NCBI RefSeq assembly: GCF_029846175.1
Contig: NZ_JARWAC010000034.1
Span: 1-61,929 of the forward strand
From: Sphaerisporangium sp. TRM90804
GTDB taxonomy: Bacteria; Actinomycetota; Actinomycetes; Streptosporangiales; Streptosporangiaceae
Length of the DNA stretch: 61,929 nucleotides
Direction of reading: 5' to 3'
Shown here: positions 26,478-33,979 of the stretch, piece by piece
Position numbering within the stretch: position 1 is the first letter of the stretch
Layout: the number at the start of each line of letters is the position of its first letter
Position numbers and translations under genes: made by a program
The notes under the pieces: model-generated
What the model was told of the DNA's origin: nothing
Seen by the model: only the letters and a program-made list of their open reading frames with translations
Database searches by the model: none

Positions 26478-28124
26478 GTGTCTGATGGTCCGTTGATCGT
26501 CCAGTCGGACAAGACGCTGCTGCTGGAGGTCGAACACGCGCGGGCGGACGAGTGCCGCAAGGCGATCGCGCCCTTCGCCGAGCTGGAGCGCGCTCCCGAA
26601 CACGTCCACACCTACCGGGTGACGCCGCTCGCGCTGTGGAACGCCCGTGCGGCCGGGCACGACGCCGAGCAGGTCGTCGACGCGCTGATCGGCTTCAGCC
26701 GCTACCCCGTCCCGCACGCGCTGCTCGTCGACATCGCCGAGACCATGTCGCGGTACGGCAGGCTCCGGCTGGAGAAGTCCGAGGAGCACGGCCTCACCCT
26801 GACCAGCACCGACAAGGCGGTGCTCGAGGAGGTGCTGCGGTCGCGGAAGATCCAGCCGATGCTCGGCGCGCGCCTGGGCGACGACGCCGTGGCCGTGCAC
26901 CCGAGCGAGCGCGGCAACATCAAGCAGGCGCTGCTCAAGGTGGGCTGGCCGGCCGAGGACCTCGCCGGGTACGTCGACGGCGAGTACCACGACATCACGC
27001 TCACCGAGGACACCTGGGGCCTGCGCCCTTACCAGCGCGAGGCCGCCGACGCGTTCTGGCACGGCGGCTCGGGCGTCGTCGTGCTGCCCTGCGGCGCCGG
27101 CAAGACCATCGTGGGCGCGGCCGCCATGGCGCACGCGCAGGCGACGACGCTCATCCTGGTCACCAACACCGTCTCGGCCCACCAGTGGAAGCAGGAGCTG
27201 CTCAAGCGCACCTCGCTCACCGAGGACGAGATCGGCGAGTACACCGGCACCCGCAAGGAGATCCGCCCGGTCACCATCGCCACCTACCAGGTGATGACGA
27301 CGCGACGGCAGGGCGTGTACCGCCACCTGGAGCTCTTCGACGCGCGCGACTGGGGGCTGGTCATCTACGACGAGGTCCACCTGCTGCCCGCGCCGATCTT
27401 CCGCATGACCGCCGACCTCCAGGCGCGGCGCCGGGTCGGGCTGACGGCGACGCTGGTGCGCGAGGACGGCCGCGAGGGTGACGTGTTCTCCCTCATCGGC
27501 CCGAAGCGGTACGACGCGCCGTGGAAGGAGATGGAGAACCAGGGGTGGATCGCGCCCGCCGACTGCGTCGAGGTGCGGGTCACGCTCACCGACGCCGAGC
27601 GGCTGGCGTACGCGATGGCCGAGTCTGAGGAGCGCTACCGCTACTGCGCCACGACGCCCTCCAAGACCCGCGTCACCGAGACGCTCGTGCGGCGGCACGC
27701 GGGCGAGCAGGTGCTGGTCATCGGGCAGTACATCGACCAGCTCGACGAGCTGGCCGAGCACCTGAACGCGCCCGTCATCAAGGGCGAGACGCGTGTCAAG
27801 GAGCGGGAGCGGCTGTTCCAGGCCTTCCGCGACAAGGAGATCCAGGTGCTGGTGGTGTCGAAGGTCGCCAACTTCTCGATCGACCTGCCCGAGGCGTCGG
27901 TGGCGATCCAGGTGTCGGGCACCTTCGGCTCGCGCCAGGAGGAGGCCCAGCGGCTCGGCCGGGTGCTGCGCCCGAAGGCGGACGGCGGCGGCGCGCGGTT
28001 CTACTCGGTGGTCAGCAGGGACACCGTCGACCAGGATTTCGCGGCGCATCGCCAGCGGTTCCTCGCGGAGCAGGGGTACGCGTATCAGATCATCGACGCG
28101 GACGACGTGCTCGCCAGCGAATAA
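26478..28124 (+). CDS. XPB/ERCC3-family DNA helicase
   Basis: Superfamily 2 helicase of 548 residues. Motifs in order: Q-like GLRPYQREAADAF; I PCGAGKT (about residue 204); II YDEVHLL (DEVH, about 297); III GLTATLVRED; VI QRLGRVLRPK. The extra RED sequence (LVREDGREGD) follows, as in XPB. Relatives are DNA translocases resembling the eukaryal TFIIH subunit. GTG start with GAAGAGG ribosome site. It is coupled by context to the gene before it. Confidence 0.94.
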   Translation: MSDGPLIVQSDKTLLLEVEHARADECRKAIAPFAELERAPEHVHTYRVTPLALWNARAAGHDAEQVVDALIGFSRYPVPHALLVDIAETMSRYGRLRLEKSEEHGLTLTSTDKAVLEEVLRSRKIQPMLGARLGDDAVAVHPSERGNIKQALLKVGWPAEDLAGYVDGEYHDITLTEDTWGLRPYQREAADAFWHGGSGVVVLPCGAGKTIVGAAAMAHAQATTLILVTNTVSAHQWKQELLKRTSLTEDEIGEYTGTRKEIRPVTIATYQVMTTRRQGVYRHLELFDARDWGLVIYDEVHLLPAPIFRMTADLQARRRVGLTATLVREDGREGDVFSLIGPKRYDAPWKEMENQGWIAPADCVEVRVTLTDAERLAYAMAESEERYRYCATTPSKTRVTETLVRRHAGEQVLVIGQYIDQLDELAEHLNAPVIKGETRVKERERLFQAFRDKEIQVLVVSKVANFSIDLPEASVAIQVSGTFGSRQEEAQRLGRVLRPKADGGGARFYSVVSRDTVDQDFAAHRQRFLAEQGYAYQIIDADDVLASE

Positions 28125-28344
28125 GGCGCTGAGCGGCACGTCGTCGGGCTTCCCCCACCTACCCCCAGGTATACGTGCCTAGGAGCCGGCATTCAGGTCC
28201 ACGAAATTCCGTCGGCCCTGTACACCGCGTCACCCCCCCTGCGTATTGGCCCCTTCTGCGCCAAGTTCGGCATACCCTATGATCTAACGAAATCACAAGG
28301 TTTGTCCCGCTTTTTGGGGATTTTGGTATACAACAACGCACCGT

Positions 28345-28362
28345 GTCGGTGACATCACCGAC
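28345..28362 (-). terminator. Short hairpin at the 3' end of a membrane protein gene
   Basis: GTCGGTGA / TCACCGAC, an 8-bp perfect stem with a 2-base centre, overlaps the stop codon at 28355. It may end transcription of the minus-strand gene. No T-run follows, so a role is uncertain. Confidence 0.35.
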
Positions 28363-28699
28363 CGACCATCCCGCCGACGTAAAGCACGCCTAGGGCGAAT
28401 ATCCACGAGGCCGTGGCGGCCCCAACCAGTATCAGGGACTTTTGCGGATATCTATGCATTACTGGTGGCAATAGTCCACCAAGGGTGCAGCACGCCGCCA
28501 CGATCGCGAACATGCCCGACAGCGTCGAGACGACGGTCAGCCGGTCCACGCACGACTCAGGCGTCTCACCTTCCCCGCAGAACGCCTCCAGCCCCCACCC
28601 CGCGAAGACGGACAACGTCCAGAGCCCGCCGAGCAGCAGGTTCGCCATGGCGGGGATGACCGGGGACACCGCCACCTCGGTTCGCGTCGTCACCCTCAC
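28355..28699 (-). CDS. Small four-helix-like membrane protein
   Basis: Protein of about 114 residues with three clear hydrophobic segments and one weaker one: LLLGGLWTLSVFAGWGLEAF, LSGMFAIVAACCTLGGLLPP and LILVGAATASWIFALGVLYV. Cys residues flank the first loop (FCGEGETPESCVD) and could form a disulfide outside. I do not recognise the family. GTG start at 28699; 28693 is an alternative. The 230-bp gap after it (28125-28354) is AT-rich near 28255-28340, with a promoter-like TATGAT at 28278. Confidence 0.6.
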   Translation of the reverse strand: MRVTTRTEVAVSPVIPAMANLLLGGLWTLSVFAGWGLEAFCGEGETPESCVDRLTVVSTLSGMFAIVAACCTLGGLLPPVMHRYPQKSLILVGAATASWIFALGVLYVGGMVGR

Positions 28700-29042
28700 G
28701 AAGTACCCAAAGGCCAAGTCTCGGCAAACTCCGGACAACTGGTAGATCGCCCGGCCCGCCGGACCCGCGTCACAGGCAGCCCCCGCCGGAGGCCGAACGT
28801 ATAAGCTTGTGGGTTCGCCCACCCTGTCACGCGTTCCGTGCCGCCTTCGCCTGCCCGCCCGCTCGCGTCCCGCCGTCCGCTCACGCCCAACCGTCCGCCC
28901 GTCGCCGCCGGTCGTCCCGCACGTCTGTCCATGCCCCCGCCGCCCGTCACGTCGTCTCCGACGGCCGGTGTCGCCCAACCATGCCCGCGACGCCGCCGCC
29001 CTGCCCTCGCCATCATCCCGACTTCCGAAGGAGCCCACCAGC

Positions 29043-31088
29043 ATGCCGGGACACCAGCTGGCCCCCGACATACCCGACGAGAACCCAACACGGCATGACG
29101 ATCCCACCGAAGTGCTGGACGCCGAGCGCACCCACCTCGCCGTCTCCCGCGCCGCGCTGAAGGCGATGCGCCGGCACGCCGAGTCGCTGTCCGCCGACGC
29201 CGCGGGCGACTGGGTGTCACAGCAGGTGCTGCAGGGCCTGCTCGACAAGCGCGTGGCCGCCCTCGCCGACCATCCCGACGCCCCGCTGTTCTTCGGCCGC
29301 CTCGACAGGTTCGCCGACGACGACCTCCCCCGCACCATCCACGTCGGGCGGCGCCACGTGCACGACGACGCCAGCCACCCCCTGGTGATCGACTGGCGGG
29401 CGCCGGTGTCCCGGGCGTTCTACCAGGCGCGCCCGTCCGACCCGATGGGCGTGCGGCTGCGCCGGCGTTTCGGCTTCCACGGCGGCGAGCTGACCGCCTA
29501 CGAGGACGAGCCGCTCGACCAGAGCGGCGCGGTGCACGAGTCGCGCATCCTGACGCAGGAGATCGAGCGGCCCCGCACCGGGCCCATGCGCGACATCGTC
29601 GCGACCATCCAGCCCGACCAGGACGAGATCGTCCGCGCCGACCTCGGCCACACCGTGTGCGTCCAGGGCGCGCCCGGCACCGGGAAGACCGCCGTCGGCC
29701 TGCACAGGGCCGCCTACCTGCTGTTCACCCACCGCGAGAAGCTGGCGCGGTCGGGCGTGATGATCGTCGGGCCGAACCGCGCCTTCCTGTCCTACATCTC
29801 CTCGGTGCTGCCCGCCCTCGGCGAGGTGAAGGTCGACCAGACCACCGTCGCCGGCATCCTGGGCGACCACGCAGCCCCCGAAGCGCCCGCCGTCGCCACG
29901 CTCAAGGGCGACGCCCGCATGGCTCCCGTCCTGTACCGCGCGCTGTGGCAGCACATCAGCAAGCCGGAGGAGGGTTTGCTGATCACGCGCGGCGTGAACC
30001 GCTTCCGGGTCCCCGACCACGAGGTGCGCGAGATCGTCGCCTCCCTGCGCGGCACCACCCGGTACGGCCCCGGCCGCGCCGCCGTAGCCCAGCGGCTCGC
30101 CCACGCGGTGCTCGTGCGCATGGAGCAGCGCGGCGAGTCGCCCGACGACCGCGTGCAGGACGCCGTCGCCCGCTCCAAGCAGGTCAAGCAGCTCGTCGAG
30201 CAGGTCTGGCCCCGCGTGACGCCGCAGCAGGTGCTGTACCGCCTGCTGTCCGGCGGCGAGGCCCTCACCGCCGCCGCGAAGGGCGACCTGACGCCCGAGG
30301 AGTGCGCGCTCCTGGTGTGGCCCAAGCCCCCGCGGTCGTGGAAGTCGGCCAGGTGGTCCGCCGCCGACGCCGCGCTGCTCGACGAGCTCGCCGACCTGAT
30401 GGAGCGCACGCCCACCCTCGGCCACGTGGTCGTGGACGAGGCGCAGGACCTGTCCGCCATGCAGCTTCGCGCGCTCGGCAGGCGGTGCCGCACCGGCTCG
30501 GCCACCGTGCTCGGCGACCTCGCCCAGGGCACGACCCCGTGGTCGGCCCGGTCGTGGGAGGAGGTGCTGTCGCACCTCGGCTTCACCGAGGGGTCGGTCA
30601 CCGAGCTGACGCTCGGTTTCCGCGTGCCGCGCGAGGTGCTCGACTTCGCCGCCCGCCTGCTCCCCTCCGTGGCACCCGGCCTGGCGGCGCCCCGGTCACT
30701 GCGTCCCGGCGCGGGCTCGCTCACGGTGCGGCGGACGCAGAGCCCGCCCGGCGCCGTCGCCGAGGCCGTCGAACGGGCCGCCCTCCACGAGGGGTCGGTC
30801 GGCGTCATCGCCGCCGACGACGCGGTGCCCGCCCTCGCGGCCGCGCTCACCGCTGCCGGGGTGGCGCACGAGGTGCTCGGCCCGGAGTCGCCCGGCGGGC
30901 ACCGGGTCTCGGTCGTCCCGGCCTCGCTCGCCAAGGGCCTGGAGTACGACCACGTCGTGGCCGTCGAGCCGGCCGACATCGTCGACGCCGAGCCGCGCGG
31001 CCTGGCCCGCCTCTACGTCGTCCTCACCCGCGCCGTCACCACGCTCACCGTTCTCCACGCGCGCGACCTGCCCGACCAGCTTCACTGA
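29043..31088 (+). CDS. helD: HelD-type superfamily 1 helicase (RNA polymerase motor)
   Basis: Protein of 681 residues. Residues 1-75 form an N-terminal helical region typical of HelD. Walker A is QGAPGTGKTAVGLHR (about residue 209) and Walker B VVDEAQDLSAMQLR (about 464). The UvrD-like 2A end contains GLEYDHVVAVEP and LYVVLTRA. HelD proteins dismantle stalled RNA polymerase complexes, and some (HelR) give rifamycin tolerance. The start at 29043 follows GAAGGAG with good spacing. The stretch 28700-29042 carries TATAAG (28799) and a GTGGG-TTCG-CCCAC hairpin (28809-28822). I did not find a rifamycin-associated element there. Confidence 0.85.
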   Translation: MPGHQLAPDIPDENPTRHDDPTEVLDAERTHLAVSRAALKAMRRHAESLSADAAGDWVSQQVLQGLLDKRVAALADHPDAPLFFGRLDRFADDDLPRTIHVGRRHVHDDASHPLVIDWRAPVSRAFYQARPSDPMGVRLRRRFGFHGGELTAYEDEPLDQSGAVHESRILTQEIERPRTGPMRDIVATIQPDQDEIVRADLGHTVCVQGAPGTGKTAVGLHRAAYLLFTHREKLARSGVMIVGPNRAFLSYISSVLPALGEVKVDQTTVAGILGDHAAPEAPAVATLKGDARMAPVLYRALWQHISKPEEGLLITRGVNRFRVPDHEVREIVASLRGTTRYGPGRAAVAQRLAHAVLVRMEQRGESPDDRVQDAVARSKQVKQLVEQVWPRVTPQQVLYRLLSGGEALTAAAKGDLTPEECALLVWPKPPRSWKSARWSAADAALLDELADLMERTPTLGHVVVDEAQDLSAMQLRALGRRCRTGSATVLGDLAQGTTPWSARSWEEVLSHLGFTEGSVTELTLGFRVPREVLDFAARLLPSVAPGLAAPRSLRPGAGSLTVRRTQSPPGAVAEAVERAALHEGSVGVIAADDAVPALAAALTAAGVAHEVLGPESPGGHRVSVVPASLAKGLEYDHVVAVEPADIVDAEPRGLARLYVVLTRAVTTLTVLHARDLPDQLH

Positions 31089-31094
31089 CCCGGA

Positions 31095-31125
31095 TATTCG
31101 GGAGCGCCCGAATACCGATATTCGG
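31095..31125 (+). terminator. Double stem-loop after helD
   Basis: TATTCGGG (31095-31102) pairs with CCCGAATA (31107-31114) over a 4-base AGCG loop. The right arm can alternatively pair through CCGAAT (31108-31113) with ATTCGG (31120-31125). Competing structures just after the helD stop suggest a terminator or attenuator ahead of the three-gene cassette. Confidence 0.5.
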
Positions 31126-31140
31126 CGACCGATAATAACC

Positions 31141-31228
31141 CGTCATCACCTCATTACCGATAGCTACGCTTTATCGTGATCACTGGCTATAGTGAACGCT
31201 ATATAGCAACGGGCGCGGGGGTAGCGCG
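31141..31228 (+). promoter_or_regulatory. AT-rich promoter region of the cassette
   Basis: This 88-bp stretch is much less GC-rich than its surroundings. It contains TCACT (31180-31184), a 6-base loop and AGTGA (31191-31195), plus CTATA/TATAG overlaps near TATAGT and TATATA. These look like -10 and operator elements for the gene at 31229, but no -35 with ideal spacing stands out. GGGGGTAG (31216-31223) is the ribosome site. Confidence 0.45.
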
Positions 31229-31708
31229 ATGGTCGCCGAACTTGTCCTGGCAGTCCTCTATCCATTCGTCGGCAAGCTCACCGAAGACTTTCTGAACAGG
31301 CGGCGCAAAGGCGTCGACATCGCCGAGATCCAGGAGCAGGTCGTCCGCCTGATGGCGAGCCAGCGCGCCGTCGAGACCGAGCTGGCGGACGCCCGCGTCA
31401 CCGTCCTGGCCCTCACCCGCCATCTGGTCAGGACGCAGGGGCAGACGTTCGTCCTGCACGGAGACCGCCTGGAGCTGCTCGCCGGCCAGGAGCCGGGAAG
31501 CGGCGTGGGCCCCGTCATCGAGCGCTTCAGCTCCTCGGTGGAGCAGCGCCTGCACACGCGGCGGGCCGCGTCCGGCCCGCCGCACGTGCCCGCGCGGGCA
31601 CCGGCGGCGGCACCGGTGTCGGCCGCCGACTCCGCGGAGGCGCTGAACAGCTTCTTCGACGGGTTCGAGGAAGAGATCATGCGAGCCAGACGCGGCCAGG
31701 AGCGCTGA
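31229..31708 (+). CDS. Cassette gene 1: N-terminally hydrophobic, coiled-coil protein
   Basis: Protein of 159 residues that I do not recognise. It begins with an amphipathic or membrane-seeking helix (MVAELVLAVLYPFVGKL, residues 1-17) followed by basic residues. A helical segment (VDIAEIQEQVVRLMASQRAVE) and a strand-like region follow. After a Pro/Ala-rich linker (about residues 112-134) comes a short conserved-looking C-terminal peptide, ALNSFFDGFEEEIMRAR. The separated peptide after a flexible linker could be a binding motif for a partner. Its stop codon TGA is directly followed by the ATG of the next gene. Confidence 0.7.
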   Translation: MVAELVLAVLYPFVGKLTEDFLNRRRKGVDIAEIQEQVVRLMASQRAVETELADARVTVLALTRHLVRTQGQTFVLHGDRLELLAGQEPGSGVGPVIERFSSSVEQRLHTRRAASGPPHVPARAPAAAPVSAADSAEALNSFFDGFEEEIMRARRGQER

Positions 31709-32566
31709 ATGACCGATGTGGTACTGCTCGACCGGTTCTTCACACGCGTTCACCTGCACCTGGTCGCCACCTACGGCGACACCGGGCGGTGGCCCGTCAT
31801 CATGGGCGTCTTCGGCCGGGCCGGCGACGGCAAGTCGATCCAGCTCTCGGCGGCCCTGGAACGTTGCAGCGTGGAGCCCCTGCGGCTGAACGCCGCCGAC
31901 CTGGAGAGCGGGCTGGCGGGCGAGCCGGGGAAGCACATCGCCCGCACGTACGCCACCGCGTCACTCGCCCTGGCCAAGGGCGTCCCGACGGCGCTCGTGC
32001 TGGACGACGTCGACACCACCGTGGGCGAGTGGGAGCAGAACACCGGCACGGTGAACCACCAGCAGGTGCTCGCCGAGCTCATGCACCTGGCCGACCGGCC
32101 GGTCGACCCCGCGCGCAACTTCCCCCGGCGCGTCCCGGTGTTCGTCACCGGCAACAACCTGTCGCGGCTCTACCCGCCGCTGCGCCGGCACGGGCGCATG
32201 GACGCCTTCGCCTGGCGGCCGAGGCCGCAGGAGGTCCGCGAGGTGCTGTACGGCATGTTCATGGACGTCTGCGACGCCGCGAGCCTCGACCGGCTGGCCG
32301 AGGAGTTCCCCGGCGAGCCGCTGTCGTTCTTCGCCGGGGTGCGGCAGGCGCTCACCACCGCCGAGCTGACCGAGCTCCTGAAGCTCGTCGGCCACGACAT
32401 GCGCGCCTTCCTGCGCGCGAACGGCGCCTCCTTCGGCGGCGACCTGGGCAGGCGCCGGATCACCGGCACCGGTCTGATCGCGGTCGCCGAACGGGTGCGG
32501 GCGGAGCGCGACGCCGCCCAAGAGGACTTCCTGGCGGACAACCATCACGGAGGGCGGCCGAGATGA
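31709..32566 (+). CDS. Cassette gene 2: AAA+ ATPase resembling Rubisco activase
   Basis: Protein of 285 residues with a single AAA+ module. Walker A is GRAGDGKS (36-43). ESGLAGEPGKHI (66-77) follows and Walker B is LVLDDVD (97-103, about). NHQQVLAELMHLADRP comes next, then sensor-1 VFVTGNN (145-150) and LYPPLRRHGRM with possible Arg fingers (Arg159/160/163), then EEFPGEPLSFF. Order and wording match plant and cyanobacterial Rubisco activase (ESGNAGEP, NNQMVNATLMNIADNP, VTGNDFSTLYAPLIRDGRM). No Rubisco gene is present, so the substrate must be something else; the neighbouring gene 3 is the best candidate. Start codon follows the previous stop with no gap. Confidence 0.85.
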   Translation: MTDVVLLDRFFTRVHLHLVATYGDTGRWPVIMGVFGRAGDGKSIQLSAALERCSVEPLRLNAADLESGLAGEPGKHIARTYATASLALAKGVPTALVLDDVDTTVGEWEQNTGTVNHQQVLAELMHLADRPVDPARNFPRRVPVFVTGNNLSRLYPPLRRHGRMDAFAWRPRPQEVREVLYGMFMDVCDAASLDRLAEEFPGEPLSFFAGVRQALTTAELTELLKLVGHDMRAFLRANGASFGGDLGRRRITGTGLIAVAERVRAERDAAQEDFLADNHHGGRPR

Positions 32567-33099
32567 GCGTGCAGACCTACACCTACACCTGGACACAGAC
32601 CCGGCTAGAGTCGATCCAGGACCAGTTCCGCTTCCTGCTCACCTACGGCGACATCGCCGAGGCGTACATCGACCAGGTGGTGCAGGGAGTGAGCCTGAAG
32701 GCCGTCGAGTCGATCGGGCTCTTCGGATGCGACCACACCGGGCTTCGGGTGATCGAGGTCGAGCTGCGCGTCGACTGGTCGCTGCACGCCCAGCTCACCC
32801 TGAGCATGCCCTCGATCACCGGCGGCCTCTCGGGCTGGGACGGCCGCCAGGCCCCGGAGGTGAAGGTCGCGGGGCGCCGATTCGCGGAGACCGCCAAGCG
32901 GATGCGGCTGGACACCAACTACTGGGTGCAGTTCACCGCGGCCATCAACAACGACGCCGTCGTCTACAAGCAGTGGCTGGCCTACATGAACCTCGGCGGC
33001 GGAGCCCCCGCGTGGAAGCACGCGCCCCAGGAGCGCTCGGAGACGTTCCTGGACCTCGGTGAGGCCAACGTCTTCATGCGGCGGGCCGGCCACGGTTAG
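32563..33099 (+). CDS. Cassette gene 3: possible bacterial HORMA-like protein
   Basis: Protein of 178 residues, start overlapping the ATPase stop as ATGA. The start TYTYTWTQTR, then a helix (IQDQFRFLLTYGD), and a strand pair VESIGLFG and LRVIEVELRVDW recall the bacterial HORMA families seen beside TRIP13-type ATPases. A C-terminal stretch (WLAYMNLGGG to FMRRAGHG) could be a mobile safety-belt. The match is from memory of family patterns, not an alignment, so the HORMA call is tentative. It may instead be an unknown fold. It lies 30 bp from the convergent SnoaL-like gene. Confidence 0.7.
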   Translation: MSVQTYTYTWTQTRLESIQDQFRFLLTYGDIAEAYIDQVVQGVSLKAVESIGLFGCDHTGLRVIEVELRVDWSLHAQLTLSMPSITGGLSGWDGRQAPEVKVAGRRFAETAKRMRLDTNYWVQFTAAINNDAVVYKQWLAYMNLGGGAPAWKHAPQERSETFLDLGEANVFMRRAGHG

Positions 33100-33129
33100 G
33101 CCGCCCGGGGCCCGCGCTCGCGGTGCGCG

Positions 33130-33513
33130 TCACCGGTCGAGCCGGCCGACGTGCGCCGCGAGGAGCCGCCACCCGTGGTCGTCGTCGTGGATCCAGGTGC
33201 GGGTGTACCGCACGCGCGCGGAGAACCGCGTGCCCGACAACTCGCCGGACAGCCTGCCCAGGAACCACGTGACGCCGGTGCGGCCGACGACGAGCACGGT
33301 CAGCTCGTCCTCGACGACCTGCGTCAGCCTCTGCTCGCCGGTGCGGTGCACCCGCAGGTCGTCCTGCTTGTCGAACAGGTCGCCGTCGGGGCCGGTGAAG
33401 ATCAGCCGATCGTCGAGCAGCTCGTCCAGCGCGTTCACGTCCGAAGCGAGCTGGGCCGCCTGCAGCCTGCGCTCGGCCGAGCGCAACTCGGCGGTGCGGG
33501 TGTCGTCCGTCAT
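33130..33513 (-). CDS. SnoaL/NTF2-like (DUF4440) protein
   Basis: Protein of 127 residues with the NTF2-like cone fold: N-terminal helix with AERRLQAAQLASDVNALDEL, then FTGPDGDLFDKQDDLR and the C-terminal strand pair ARVRYTRTWIHDDDHGWRLL. These proteins bind small molecules or act in polyketide chemistry or stress. Substrate unknown. Convergent with the cassette. Confidence 0.82.
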   Translation of the reverse strand: MTDDTRTAELRSAERRLQAAQLASDVNALDELLDDRLIFTGPDGDLFDKQDDLRVHRTGEQRLTQVVEDELTVLVVGRTGVTWFLGRLSGELSGTRFSARVRYTRTWIHDDDHGWRLLAAHVGRLDR

Positions 33514-33979
33514 GACGACAGATCCTCACACACCAGCGCGCTCCCGCCCGCACCTTCGCTCTCAGCGTGGCGCGCTCAGCCCGACGGGCCGAACAGCACC
33601 AGGGGTCCGGTCTCCGGGCCGGCGGTAAAGGCTCCCGGGGAGGCGTGGGGACCGTCGCGATGTGATCGGGGGCTCGCGAAGGCGAGCCGCGGCACTGCGG
33701 GGGCGGTGGGGGGAGCGGTGGTGCGGGGGCCGAGGGCTGGGGCGCGGTTTCCCGGGGCGGTCGGTGTCACGCCTGGATCCGGGGAGAGCGGCCGGTGGTT
33801 CAGCGGGCCGGGGTGTTTCGGCGGAGCGGTTTTCTTAGCTGTGGCCGGTTCGCGGGGGCTTCGGCGGGGACGGGTCTCGTCCGCGATGCCGGCGGGCCGG
33901 TCGGCCGGTGTATCGGTTTTACTGGTTCAGTTGTTCTGCCGTGTCGTTGGTATTGAATTCGCCTTTTCGATTTCCGCTG

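Noticed and set aside
28700..29042. Rifamycin-associated element before helD
   Set aside because: I searched for the GGGGCTTGC-type inverted repeat and did not see it; the hairpin at 28809 has a different sequence.
31709..32566. True Rubisco activase or CbbX working on Rubisco
   Set aside because: No Rubisco genes in the window and its neighbours have nothing to do with carbon fixation; the role is left open.
31229..33099. Type III CBASS locus
   Set aside because: No CD-NTase, no nuclease effector and an Rca-like rather than classic TRIP13-like ATPase; only the HORMA/AAA+ idea remains.
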